The translations under genes were made by a program, and so were the position numbers. Shown piece after piece: positions 1 through 7,885 of a DNA stretch of 64,000 nt. The notes under the pieces were generated by a model, which was not told the DNA's origin, searched no databases, and was given only the letters and a program-made list of their open reading frames with translations. The stretch's first letter is position 1, and each line of letters begins with the position of its first letter. The stretch lies in contig NZ_CP034449.1 of assembly GCF_003952425.1 (NCBI RefSeq), positions 4,030,001 through 4,094,000 on the forward strand, in the 5' to 3' direction. Source of the DNA: Mesorhizobium sp. M2A.F.Ca.ET.046.03.2.1 (GTDB lineage: Bacteria > Pseudomonadota > Alphaproteobacteria > Rhizobiales > Rhizobiaceae).

Positions 1-1305
1 GATACCGGATTTACGCAGCCCGCGGGGCTGTGGGCCTGCATCATCGCGGCACCCGGCAGCGCGAAGTCGCCGATCATCAAGGCCGCCGAGAAGCCTCTGC
101 GCAACCTCGATGCAGAGTGGCATCGCGTTTGGAAGCTCGAGCACGACATGTGGGAGACGGCCAACCAAGCATATAAGAGCCGGCGGAAAGATGCTCTGCC
201 CCCTGGAACCGAACCTATCCAACGGCGGTGTGTGGTAGACGATGTGACGTTGGAGAAGCAGGTCCAACTGCACGCTCACAATCCGCGGGGGCTGATGCGC
301 TCGCCTGACGAGCTCATGAGCCTCTTCGGGTCGTTGGGCGCGTACAAGCGGAACGGCGATGGCGATCGAAGTCAAGCGCTTCGCCTATTCGATGGCTCGG
401 CAATTTCGGTCGATCGAGTAAACGGCGGCTCCATCCGCGCCGACAGTGCGCTGATGACCGTCCTCGCCAGTTCCCAGCCGCTGAAGATCGCCGAGATGGC
501 CCGGAACCTTGGCGCCGATGGAATGCTTCAGCGCTTCACGTTCATCCTTGATGACGACGTCGACCGACACGGGATTGATGAACCGCCGGACGAAGAAGCG
601 GCTGCGGCGTATGCGAGGGCCATCCAGATGCTGGCCTCGAACCAACCTACCGACGGAACACCGATCCGCATGGCTTCCGAAGCCCAAATTGCATTTGACG
701 CTGCTGCCGAGCAGATCGCAAGGCTGAAGAACGCGCCCGGCCTGTCGGCCGCCTGGCAGGGGCATGTCGCAAAGTTCGGCATGATCCTGCCGCGCATCGT
801 CCTTGTGTTTCACGGCCTCGAGGCGGCCTTTCGGTCGAGTGGTTCGCTCCCGCCGACGGTTTCGCTCGGCACGGTGGAAAAGGCCGTCTTATTCAGTCGC
901 TTCGTGCTCCGGCATTCGATGGCGTTTTACTCGCGATATTTCGAGCCAAACACCGAGGCGGCGGACGCCCGTGGTGTGGCCGGGTATTTGCTGACCAAGC
1001 CGGATCGGACGACGTTGTCGCGCCGGATGATCTACGACGCGCGCACTGAACTCCGCGACCGGCGGCGCCTGTTTGCGGCAATGGCAGAGCTCGAAACAGC
1101 AAACTGGATCGCGGTCAGCAAGCGAGATCAGGATGGCCCATCTGAATGGCGCGTTAACGCCCGGATCCATCAGAGGTTTGAATCGCAAGCAGTGCGAGAG
1201 AAAGCAGAGCGCGCATCAAGGCGGAAGGCAATCGCTGCGGCCGGCGAAGCCCGTAAATGGTTAAATTCGGACAAATTGTCCGGTGGAGTCAGTCATGACG
1301 AGTGA
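1..1305 (+). CDS. DUF3987 (YfjI-like) protein, 5' end missing
   Basis: The frame is open from base 1, so the start lies outside the window and about 434 residues remain. Near the N-terminal edge is LWACIIAAPGSAKSP, the Walker-A-like G-S-x-K-S-P stretch of DUF3987 proteins, followed by the alpha-helical middle region with SPDELMSLFGSL. These proteins are common in phages and integrative elements beside primase-type domains, and are thought to act in replication; the exact role is unproven. The first ATG in frame (148) is internal and should not be used as the start. The stop TGA (1303-1305) is followed by unresolved sequence up to 1540. Confidence 0.75.
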   Translation, partial: DTGFTQPAGLWACIIAAPGSAKSPIIKAAEKPLRNLDAEWHRVWKLEHDMWETANQAYKSRRKDALPPGTEPIQRRCVVDDVTLEKQVQLHAHNPRGLMRSPDELMSLFGSLGAYKRNGDGDRSQALRLFDGSAISVDRVNGGSIRADSALMTVLASSQPLKIAEMARNLGADGMLQRFTFILDDDVDRHGIDEPPDEEAAAAYARAIQMLASNQPTDGTPIRMASEAQIAFDAAAEQIARLKNAPGLSAAWQGHVAKFGMILPRIVLVFHGLEAAFRSSGSLPPTVSLGTVEKAVLFSRFVLRHSMAFYSRYFEPNTEAADARGVAGYLLTKPDRTTLSRRMIYDARTELRDRRRLFAAMAELETANWIAVSKRDQDGPSEWRVNARIHQRFESQAVREKAERASRRKAIAAAGEARKWLNSDKLSGGVSHDE

Positions 1306-1539
1306 GCGTGCGGCAACTGCGGCTTGCGTGTGCGAAGAACCAGATACCATTCTGCTTCTTTTCTATACCACCCGCTCTACCCCATGGTCCCTCCCACTTA
1401 TGCGCGCGCAAGCCGCATTTCCCGCCGCGGGGATGGGAGGACAATCTGTCTTTGGCGTGGCGGGACAACAGTACCCAGATGGCGGATATCGTCGCGAGGA
1501 AGCAACGGCTTTTTCGGCGATACCTCACGTGAGCGTGCA

Positions 1540-2118
1540 ATGGGAATTGCGGTCATGAAGAAGCGGGGCGCTCCGTCCTGGCTGCTCGCCTGGTCAACGT
1601 CGCCGGAATGGCGCACGATCTCTCGCGCGCAGGCCCGGAAGAACCTTGCGGCGTGGAAGGCAGCGCCGCGTTGCGGAGCTCACGCCCGGTCGACGGGGGA
1701 GTCGTGTCGCAATCCGGTTAAGGCCGGATTCAAGCGATGCCGCCTGCATGGCGCGACCCCTAAAGGAAAAGCATGGCACGTGTCGGCAGCCGCGGCCACC
1801 CCGGAGAAGACCGAACGCAAAGTCCGCGATCGGATTCGCGCGGCCGAAAAGAGAGCCCGGCGCTTAGCGAAGATGAGCCCTGAGGAATTGGCTGCACATA
1901 GACAGTGGCAGCGCACTCACAAGCCCGGCGGCGCCGCGGCCAGGGAGCAGGCTCGAGCCGAGCGCAAGCAGAACGCGGAATTCCGCAAGATGATTGCGGC
2001 GCCGCGGCCGACCCCAACCGGCGAGGCTGCCGCACTGGAATGCCAGATAGCGGCGCTACGGGTCGAGCTCGACGCCCGCCGCCGGGATGATCAGAAACCG
2101 ATTGGAGCGTTCGCATGA
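1540..2118 (+). CDS. HGGxSTG-type phage protein
   Basis: About 192 residues if the ATG at 1540 is used; ATG 1555 is an equal alternative, and the frame is open upstream to 1324. Residues about 40-75 hold a cysteine/histidine cluster (CGAHARSTGESCRNP, then CRLHGATPKGKA) that matches the C-x-A-x-x-x-x-G-x-x-C ... C-x-x-H-G pattern of small phage zinc-binding proteins. The rest is a basic, Arg/Ala-rich helical region. It overlaps the next gene by ATGA, indicating co-transcription. The function is unknown; proteins of this type often sit upstream of packaging genes. Two short overlapping frames at 1295-1558 and 1302-1532 have no clear support and are not called. Confidence 0.6.
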   Translation: MGIAVMKKRGAPSWLLAWSTSPEWRTISRAQARKNLAAWKAAPRCGAHARSTGESCRNPVKAGFKRCRLHGATPKGKAWHVSAAAATPEKTERKVRDRIRAAEKRARRLAKMSPEELAAHRQWQRTHKPGGAAAREQARAERKQNAEFRKMIAAPRPTPTGEAAALECQIAALRVELDARRRDDQKPIGAFA

Positions 2119-2447
2119 GCGACCAGGACGACGAGTTTGACGACGACGAGCAGCGGCGCCGCGCCGCTATCATCCGGCGCGCTCGCGTCGAAGGCATCGA
2201 AGCGGCTTTCGAATCGGCCCTGATCGTGTGCCGCGACCTAAAGGCGCCGGCCCAGGCCCGGGCCAGCGCGCAGCGCACGCTACTTCAAATCGGCGGAATG
2301 CTTGATCGAGCCGACCGCAACGCCACGGTGGCGAAGGATCCGGCAGAGATGAACGGCGACGAGTTGCTACAGGCTACCGAAGCAGCCTTGCGGAAGCGCA
2401 AGCGCGCGATAGCCGCGGCGAAGCCAACCGGCGGCGCCTTCGATTAG
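2115..2447 (+). CDS. Small acidic/helical phage protein
   Basis: 110 residues. The start ATG overlaps the stop of the upstream gene (ATGA), so the pair is translationally coupled. The N-terminus is strongly acidic (repeated D/E), followed by a helical Arg/Ala-rich middle and a basic C-terminus ending in a Gly/Phe/Asp tail. Size, charge pattern and position after an HGGxSTG gene fit a terminase-small-subunit-like or DNA-binding packaging accessory, but no diagnostic motif is visible and this is only a guess. It ends four bases inside the convergent gene 2444-2797. Confidence 0.55.
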   Translation: MSDQDDEFDDDEQRRRAAIIRRARVEGIEAAFESALIVCRDLKAPAQARASAQRTLLQIGGMLDRADRNATVAKDPAEMNGDELLQATEAALRKRKRAIAAAKPTGGAFD

Positions 2448-2797
2448 AGTGGGTTCAGCGCTGTTACGCTCCAATCGTCCAGATAGGCCCTGATCGACGT
2501 CTCCATGAGAGACGCGGGCAGTGTAGCCGAGAGGATACGGAGCTCGAACGGACCCTTCGGATTTAGGTGGTGCTCAATCGGGGTGTCCCAAATTCGGAAG
2601 ATGTCAATTCCTGGTGTTTCGGCATACTCGGCCCTGAAGTCTCTGGCTTTCCCGCGAAAATGCGGAAGCAGATGCGCCGGGTAGACCAGTTGCATCAGGA
2701 CAATCGGCAGGCCGGTTTCAGCGACCTTGGAAGGGTGAAGGACGTCCCATTGAGACGTTCCGGGCTTGTGCATAATGTGGCGCGACAGTTCAGGCAT
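2444..2797 (-). CDS. Hypothetical protein
   Basis: 117 residues from an ATG preceded by GGAG with good spacing. The frame is open further upstream to 2866, but that part has no ribosome site. The protein starts MPELSRHIMHKPG and contains a Trp/Pro/His-rich middle (WDTPIEHHLNP). No family was recognised. It is convergent with 2115-2447, overlapping it by four bases at the stop codons. It shares the minus strand with the small gene 2884-3102; a GC-rich hairpin lies between the two. Confidence 0.5.
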   Translation of the reverse strand: MPELSRHIMHKPGTSQWDVLHPSKVAETGLPIVLMQLVYPAHLLPHFRGKARDFRAEYAETPGIDIFRIWDTPIEHHLNPKGPFELRILSATLPASLMETSIRAYLDDWSVTALNPL

Positions 2798-2829
2798 TTT
2801 CGTACTCCATAGGCAACAAACAGACGTTG

Positions 2830-2855
2830 AGGCCCGCTGCCGGAGCAGCGGGCCT
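2830..2855. terminator. GC-rich hairpin between two minus-strand genes
   Basis: A perfect 10-bp stem (AGGCCCGCTG with CAGCGGGCCT) around a six-base loop. It lies between genes 2884-3102 and 2444-2797, both on the minus strand. There is no clean T-run on either side, so it is a weak terminator candidate or a processing signal. Confidence 0.4.
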
Positions 2856-2883
2856 TCGGATCTCAAGACTTTGGGCGAGCCCG

Positions 2884-3102
2884 CTATCTGGCGGCAGCGG
2901 TATTCAGGCTCTCGTGGCGGCGCAGGAGATCGGCGCAGCGTTCGCGGATGAACGCGCTTGACGTGTTCTTGTGATACGCTTCGACCTCGTCGAGAAGCTC
3001 CAACATCTCCACTGGGTCGGCGTTTTCCCTTTCAGCGCGCCGTAACTCAGATGCGATCTGGAAAAACAAATTTACCTCGTTCTGTTTGTCGGTATTCGTC
3101 AT
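2884..3102 (-). CDS. Small hypothetical protein
   Basis: 72 residues, mostly charged helix (LRRAERENADPVEMLELLDEVEAYH), starting MTNTDKQ. The start ATG has a GGAG ribosome site. The helix content and a Leu/Glu periodicity suggest a small coiled coil, but no family is recognised. It is the first minus-strand gene of a divergent pair with 3333-3539. The 230 bases between them are AT-rich compared with the rest of the window and probably hold both promoters. Confidence 0.5.
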   Translation of the reverse strand: MTNTDKQNEVNLFFQIASELRRAERENADPVEMLELLDEVEAYHKNTSSAFIRERCADLLRRHESLNTAAAR

Positions 3103-3332
3103 GGCCGTTCTCCGCTTTTAAAGTGTTTATGGGCACAATAACGGGCGGTTGATTGAGGTCGGTCAAGCTATATTTTTAGACGGACTTTGTTGATCATTGT
3201 CGATCCGGCCGATCAACTCGCACTACACCCAAAGTATTGAATGAATTACTTTATTCGCGCGGAGATTGGAAAACGGTTGGTTTTGATGCTAAGTCAGTCG
3301 ACTGCGGATGTTGATCGGGGGACAGCTTGGCC
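3103..3332. promoter_or_regulatory. AT-rich divergent promoter region
   Basis: This divergent spacer separates 2884-3102 (minus) from 3333-3539 (plus). It is clearly AT-richer than its surroundings (for example TATATTTTTAGA near 3168 and a TATTGAATGAATTACTTTATT run near 3234), as expected for phage early promoters or a repressor operator. No well-scoring -35/-10 pair or clear inverted repeat could be fixed by eye. Confidence 0.35.
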
Positions 3333-3539
3333 ATGACTGAGCCGACGATATATGTGCCTCTAGGGCTTTGTGTCGCCTATGTGGCGTGGCGATTCTTCGC
3401 CCCTTCCTTCTTCATGAACCGCGAGCTCGCTCGCCATGCCCGGATGGATACGCAGCGGGAGCACGAGCGCGCTCGTCTGATGGAGGCACTGGCGGCTTTG
3501 CTTGCAAGCCGCTACCACGCGCGTTTTCTAAGTCGTTGA
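3333..3539 (+). CDS. Small membrane-anchored hypothetical protein
   Basis: 68 residues from the ATG at 3333, chosen over the TTG at 3327 because a CGGGGGA ribosome site lies about ten bases upstream. Residues about 7-26 (YVPLGLCVAYVAWRFFAPSF) form one membrane segment, followed by a basic/acidic helix (REHERARLMEALAALLASR) that would be cytoplasmic. One-pass small membrane proteins of this type are common in phages (holin or lysis accessories), but nothing here proves such a role. Two strong hairpins follow the stop. Confidence 0.45.
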   Translation: MTEPTIYVPLGLCVAYVAWRFFAPSFFMNRELARHARMDTQREHERARLMEALAALLASRYHARFLSR

Positions 3540-3552
3540 GATTGCTGGCGAG

Positions 3553-3613
3553 ACAACTGCATAGGTATTGCAGTTGTTGCGCTCCAGGCGCCCTCGACGG
3601 CGCCGAGGGCGCC
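3553..3613. terminator. Two consecutive hairpins after a small gene
   Basis: First hairpin: 9-bp perfect stem 3553-3561 with 3669-type loop excluded, that is ACAACTGCA paired with TGCAGTTGT at 3669-free positions 3569-3577, seven-base loop. Second: 10-bp stem 3587-3596 with 3604-3613 (GGCGCCCTCG and its complement), seven-base loop. Both lie just after the stop of 3333-3539. No T-run follows, so they may end transcription by a factor-dependent route or mark an operator. Confidence 0.4.
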
Positions 3614-3818
3614 CCGGCTCGAGCCTGGGTCCTAGGGCGGGTCCACCCCGTGGCACAGTCAGTCGCGCGCGGCTGAAACCCCGGCGATCGGTCGTAGGAA
3701 TTTGCGGCCGTTTCAAACTTTTGGCCGTTTAGTTTGTCCGATTTCTCGCTTTTTCAAAGGCGTAGTTTCGTATCGCGTTTCCGATCATTGTCAGGCACCG
3801 ACGAACTGGATCAGCGCC

Positions 3819-4676
3819 ATGCCGACCGAATTCCTGATGCCCTTGGCCGACGAGCACTACGAAGTCGACCCGCCGAGCCAGGCGGAGATCGACTTCGACA
3901 ACGAGATCGATCGCTTCCTCTTCAGCTTCTGGAAATGCACCCTGCCGGAGGTCGACATCACATTCGAGTTGCCCCTGACTCTCGAATGGCTTCGCAAGTT
4001 CAAGCCCGCCTTCCAACTCGACGCCGAGCGGCGCGACAAGCTGATCAATGCAATTGGGGATGCGGCCGCGGCGCTCATCCAAAAGCTGCCTCACATCTAC
4101 CACCCGCGGATGGTCGGAATCTGCATGACCGCCGCCACGATCATCGTGAGAGATTGGGCCGAAGACGAGCAGCAGAAAGCGGCACATCACCCGCACCGGC
4201 TGGTCGACGCCAGGCTGCATGTGCGGATCCTCGAGCGCGATCTGCATAACGCTTGCGACTTCGCTTGGCTGCAGCAGCGCAAGGGGAGCCGCCAGCATGA
4301 AACTCGTCCGGTCGCTACTTGCCGCAGCCAACAGCATGGCAGCCGAACAGGTCGCCGCATGACGCTGGTTTCAACGCCCGCGCCGGTGTATATTTCGAGC
4401 GCCGGAACACGCGCGGAACTCGGGCAGCCGCACCGCCGCGGGCTTGCCCGCATCCGAAACCGAACCCCACCGCAAAATCGCATTCGATGGGCCTTGCCCG
4501 ATCGTGTCGACGGTTCGAAATTGACGGAGTGTTCCGATGCCGGGTCCATGGGAAAAATATCAGCAGCAGACCACCGTCCCGCCGGGCTTCCGCGTTGTGC
4601 AGCAGCCAGGTTCGGACCAGCCGGCCAATGTCTTCGATCAGTTCGACGCTACACCGAAGCCGCAGGCCGCAAGTGA
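3819..4676 (+). CDS. Hypothetical phage protein, 3' part doubtful
   Basis: 285 residues from the ATG at 3819 (the frame is open from 3702). The first 150 residues look like a real protein: acidic, with helical stretches (PSQAEIDFDNEIDRFLFSFW, MVGICMTAATIIVRDWAEDEQQKA). After about base 4290 the composition turns Arg/Ser/Pro-rich and the frame runs 140 bases into the next gene (4537-7302) in another phase, which is unusual. The true end may be earlier, or there may be a frameshift near 4280-4300. No family recognised; position before the ejection-like protein suggests a virion or assembly role. Confidence 0.45.
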   Translation: MPTEFLMPLADEHYEVDPPSQAEIDFDNEIDRFLFSFWKCTLPEVDITFELPLTLEWLRKFKPAFQLDAERRDKLINAIGDAAAALIQKLPHIYHPRMVGICMTAATIIVRDWAEDEQQKAAHHPHRLVDARLHVRILERDLHNACDFAWLQQRKGSRQHETRPVATCRSQQHGSRTGRRMTLVSTPAPVYISSAGTRAELGQPHRRGLARIRNRTPPQNRIRWALPDRVDGSKLTECSDAGSMGKISAADHRPAGLPRCAAARFGPAGQCLRSVRRYTEAAGRK

Positions 4677-7302
4677 GCCGCGCTTTCCCGGCGTCCCGGT
4701 CGACGCGGCAAATGACCCATGGGCCGCATTCCCCGATGCCAAGGCGCCGGCGAACGTCTTCGACCAGTTCGACAAATTGCCGCCGGGTTTCCGCGTTGTC
4801 GAATTTGAAGGGCAGCGGGTTCAAGTACCCAACGACTTCACGGACGACGAGATTTCCAGTGCGCTGAGCACCTTGACGTCTAAACCGTTGGCACCAGGGA
4901 AAGGGCCGCGGGTGCAGAGCCCGGCCGGAGATGGGCCGTGGATGAAGTATGGCGCGCCGGCCTCGCGGCAGGCAGTCACGCAGGTCAAGGCCCCTGATGG
5001 ATCGATCGTCGAATTTCCCGCCGGAACACCCAATGACGTCATGACGAAGGCCATGCAAGAGACGTTTGGCGGGCCGTCAGCGCCGACGCAGCCGCCGGTT
5101 GCTGACCCGTGGGCTCAATTCCCCGACGCCCCGGCGCAAGCCACGCTGCCCGAACTTGAAGACGCCCTGCGCAATGCTGATGCCGCTGGCGATGCGGCCG
5201 CGGCGCGGCAGCTTGCCGACGAGATCGTGCGTCAGCGTTCCGCCGCGTCTGCACCGGCCAGCCCGCTCGGCAACGTTATCCGTCACAATCTCGGGCTGCC
5301 CGAGCAGCCCGTTGAGCAGCCTCCGATCAGCACGGCAAAGGACGTCGGGGAGTCCTTCGCCTCGGGCGTGCCGCGCGGCGTCGTCGAAACCGCTATGTTT
5401 CCGATCACCCTAAGCCGCATGGTCGAAGGCGCAGGCAACTATCTCTACAACAAGGTCGAGAACGGCGTGCGCTACGCCATCGGCGCCGATCCCCTGTCGG
5501 AAGAAGAGTTGGCCCGGCGCGAAGCAGGCATCAACGCCTCGCCAGCCTACGGCGTTCAGGACCGCACGCGCGAGATCATGGATGCCGTGCTTCACAAGCC
5601 TCAGACTACGGCGGGCAAGTACGCCGGAACGATCGGCGAATTCGCAGCGCCCGGTGGCTTGCCGAGCAAGGGTGCGCGAATGGCAGAAACGGGCTTGGAC
5701 GTCGCGCGCCGATACGGAGCGGATTTGCTCGGCAACGTGGTAGCGCCTGCGGTTGCGTCCGAAGCGGCGGGCCAAGCCACGGAAGGTACGCCATACGAGG
5801 GCATGATGCGATTTCTTGGCGCTCTGTTCGGCAACGCCGGCACGGCTGCGGTTCGCGCCCATAACGCGCCCGAGAGTGTCGTGCGTCGGGCGACTGGCGA
5901 CTTGACGGACGTCCAGTGGCAACGCGCACGCGACCTTCAGAACAACAGCGTGGGCGTCCACCTGACCGGCCCCGAAGCAATCTCCCAGGCAACCAGCGGC
6001 GCGACCGCATTGCCAACGGTCCAGCGAGTGGTTGAAGGCTCGACCAATGGCGGCGCTCGCATGGGCCCATTCTTCGCGCAGCGTGTCGGCCAAGTGGGCA
6101 GTGCTGTCGGCAACGTGCTCGATCAGGTCGCCCCGCAGAGCGCGCAGCCGTCCACGCTCGGCCCGCGCGCGGCCGAAGCAGCGGCTGAGATCATCGATCG
6201 GACCCGCCAAGGCATCAACACGCAGACGCGCCCACTTTACCAGGCAGCGGAGGCGCAGAGCGTACCGGCTGATCAGTTCGGCGCAATCGCGGCCGACCCG
6301 AGGTTCGTGGCAGGCGTGGAGCGGCTTCGCGCCAATCCAGAACTTTCGCCGGAATACATGACGTCGCCAGTCGGGGCTGCCGGTCCTGTGCCGCCGCAAC
6401 CGCTGCCGGCGAATTCGATTCCCGTGATCGACGCTGTCACGAAGGACTTGAATGCACGCGGCGAGGCGTTAGCCAACCCGGCCAACCCCCTTTACGGTCC
6501 CGAGCTCGCGGGCCGCAGCCGCACCGCTGCTGCCGATGCGCGCAACGCCGCTACGCGCGCGTCGCCCGAATACGCACAGGCGCTGGCAGAGCAGGAAGCG
6601 CTCCGTCGAACGCAACTCAATCCGCTCGAGCAAGGTCCGGTTGGGCGCGTGGCCGCCGCAACGAACACCGCCGGCGCTGGCAACGCCCTTCTCCCCCACG
6701 ACCCGCTCACCGGCTCCGCCGGTGAAGCCGCCGACGCGACCCGCCGGCTGGCGGCGCAGGATCCCGAGACCACGGCCGCCTTGGTGCGCCAAAATTTGGC
6801 CGATCGCTTTACCAAGGCCAGCACGGAGACGCAGGAAGGGATTCGGGACTACGCCGGCGCCAAATTCCGCAAAGATGTGGCCGGCAACGATACCCGACGG
6901 GACGTGCTCGACGCCGTGCTGCGTTCACTGCCGGGCGGAGAAGCCTCAGCCGATCGCATGGGCGAACTGCTCGACGTGCTGCAGGCAACCGGTCGGCGTA
7001 AGCCCATTGGCAGCGCGACGGAGTTCAACCGAGCGCTCAATGCCGATCTTGGCGACGCGTCTCCCGCAGCGCGCGCTATTGCTGTCCCGACGTCGCTCGG
7101 GCGCTCGCTGTTCACTTCTGCCGGCGACGCAGTGCGACGCAGGGCCATGCGCGACGGTGTCAGCACGTTGGCCGACATGTTCATCGCGCCAAATTCGGTC
7201 GACCTGATCCGCAATGCCAGGAACCGCACTGGACGCGCTATGGCCGCAGATGCTGCGGCGCGGACCGCACTGGAGAGCGGCACAACCCTTTACGGTCAGT
7301 AG
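4537..7302 (+). CDS. Large internal virion / ejection-type phage protein
   Basis: 921 residues, Ala/Pro/Gln-rich. The N-terminal 200 residues are built of short repeats: PPGFRVV occurs twice, NVFDQFD twice, PW-x-x-F/Y-x-x-AP several times, and two copies of a G/D-x-x-V-x-x-P-x-x-x-x-D-x-x-x-x-A/L motif (EGQRVQVPNDF and DGSIVEFPAGT). Such repeats are typical of internal virion proteins of podovirus-like phages. The middle holds a Gly/Ala-rich amphipathic stretch (about 270-460), then long helices. No lysozyme or transglycosylase motif is visible. Its start MPGPWEKYQQQ overlaps the end of the preceding frame. It probably enters the host with the DNA; this is inference from composition and position. 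Confidence 0.55.
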   Translation: MPGPWEKYQQQTTVPPGFRVVQQPGSDQPANVFDQFDATPKPQAASEPRFPGVPVDAANDPWAAFPDAKAPANVFDQFDKLPPGFRVVEFEGQRVQVPNDFTDDEISSALSTLTSKPLAPGKGPRVQSPAGDGPWMKYGAPASRQAVTQVKAPDGSIVEFPAGTPNDVMTKAMQETFGGPSAPTQPPVADPWAQFPDAPAQATLPELEDALRNADAAGDAAAARQLADEIVRQRSAASAPASPLGNVIRHNLGLPEQPVEQPPISTAKDVGESFASGVPRGVVETAMFPITLSRMVEGAGNYLYNKVENGVRYAIGADPLSEEELARREAGINASPAYGVQDRTREIMDAVLHKPQTTAGKYAGTIGEFAAPGGLPSKGARMAETGLDVARRYGADLLGNVVAPAVASEAAGQATEGTPYEGMMRFLGALFGNAGTAAVRAHNAPESVVRRATGDLTDVQWQRARDLQNNSVGVHLTGPEAISQATSGATALPTVQRVVEGSTNGGARMGPFFAQRVGQVGSAVGNVLDQVAPQSAQPSTLGPRAAEAAAEIIDRTRQGINTQTRPLYQAAEAQSVPADQFGAIAADPRFVAGVERLRANPELSPEYMTSPVGAAGPVPPQPLPANSIPVIDAVTKDLNARGEALANPANPLYGPELAGRSRTAAADARNAATRASPEYAQALAEQEALRRTQLNPLEQGPVGRVAAATNTAGAGNALLPHDPLTGSAGEAADATRRLAAQDPETTAALVRQNLADRFTKASTETQEGIRDYAGAKFRKDVAGNDTRRDVLDAVLRSLPGGEASADRMGELLDVLQATGRRKPIGSATEFNRALNADLGDASPAARAIAVPTSLGRSLFTSAGDAVRRRAMRDGVSTLADMFIAPNSVDLIRNARNRTGRAMAADAAARTALESGTTLYGQ

Positions 7303-7336
7303 AAGCGCCGCCGGCCGCGTTCTGTATCCAGCGACT

Positions 7337-7579
7337 CTACGGTTGGGTGTCTGGCGCATCTAACGGAGCCCATCTGGCCGCGCCATTCACCACCGCTAAC
7401 ATGAAGGTCTTTCCTGTCCGCTTATCTAATTTTAGGGATACGCTTATAGGGCCGCTTCCGGGGCCGTTTAGGTATCCGGTCGAAAGCGCGTAGGGCTCTG
7501 GTTTCGTTAGATGGAAAAGACTCACGCTCGTCACCGTAGCAAGTACGCCTAGTGCTAAGCCTACACTCAATTTATCCAT
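7337..7579 (-). CDS. Small exported or membrane hypothetical protein
   Basis: 80 residues with an N-terminal hydrophobic segment (about 5-23, VGLALGVLATVTSVSLFHL) that could be a signal anchor. The rest is a short polar domain (GPISVSLKLDKRTGKTFMLAVV). A strong GGGAGGG ribosome site precedes the ATG. It is antisense to its phage-structural neighbours, a pattern typical of cargo genes added to prophages. Function unknown. Confidence 0.5.
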   Translation of the reverse strand: MDKLSVGLALGVLATVTSVSLFHLTKPEPYALSTGYLNGPGSGPISVSLKLDKRTGKTFMLAVVNGAARWAPLDAPDTQP

Positions 7580-7885
7580 GCGCCCTCCCGACAGTGATCG
7601 CCATTTCGGAGAGAGTAAAGCATCTTTAAGAGCGTCTAAGTCAAGAGGTCATATTTTCTCCCAACAGGGCGCGCGCCAACTTCCGCCTTGTCAACCTATT
7701 AAGCATCTAGTTTCCCCGAGCGAAATTCGTTAAAATACTCATGCCGGAACAACCGCAGTCTCGGGCAACTGCATCACCGCCCCGGCTTCGGGGCAAAGAT
7801 CAACCACTTTCCCTCTGTCGATCTCATCTGTTGAGCAGGCGCCACCCCGGCGCGATCGGGAAAGTGCAGTTGCAAGTGATGCAAA
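7580..7885. promoter_or_regulatory. Intergenic region before the tail-fibre gene
   Basis: About 300 bases between two divergent genes. The first half is AT-rich (AGTAAAGCATCTTTAAGAG, CATATTTTCTCCC) and likely holds promoters. From 7741 a short frame runs into the tail-fibre gene in another phase; it lacks a ribosome site and is not called. The tail-fibre ATG itself has only a weak upstream purine stretch. Confidence 0.3.

Noticed and set aside
1295..1558. Two overlapping short frames after the DUF3987 gene
   Set aside because: They contradict each other, lack family marks and overlap the better-supported HGGxSTG gene.
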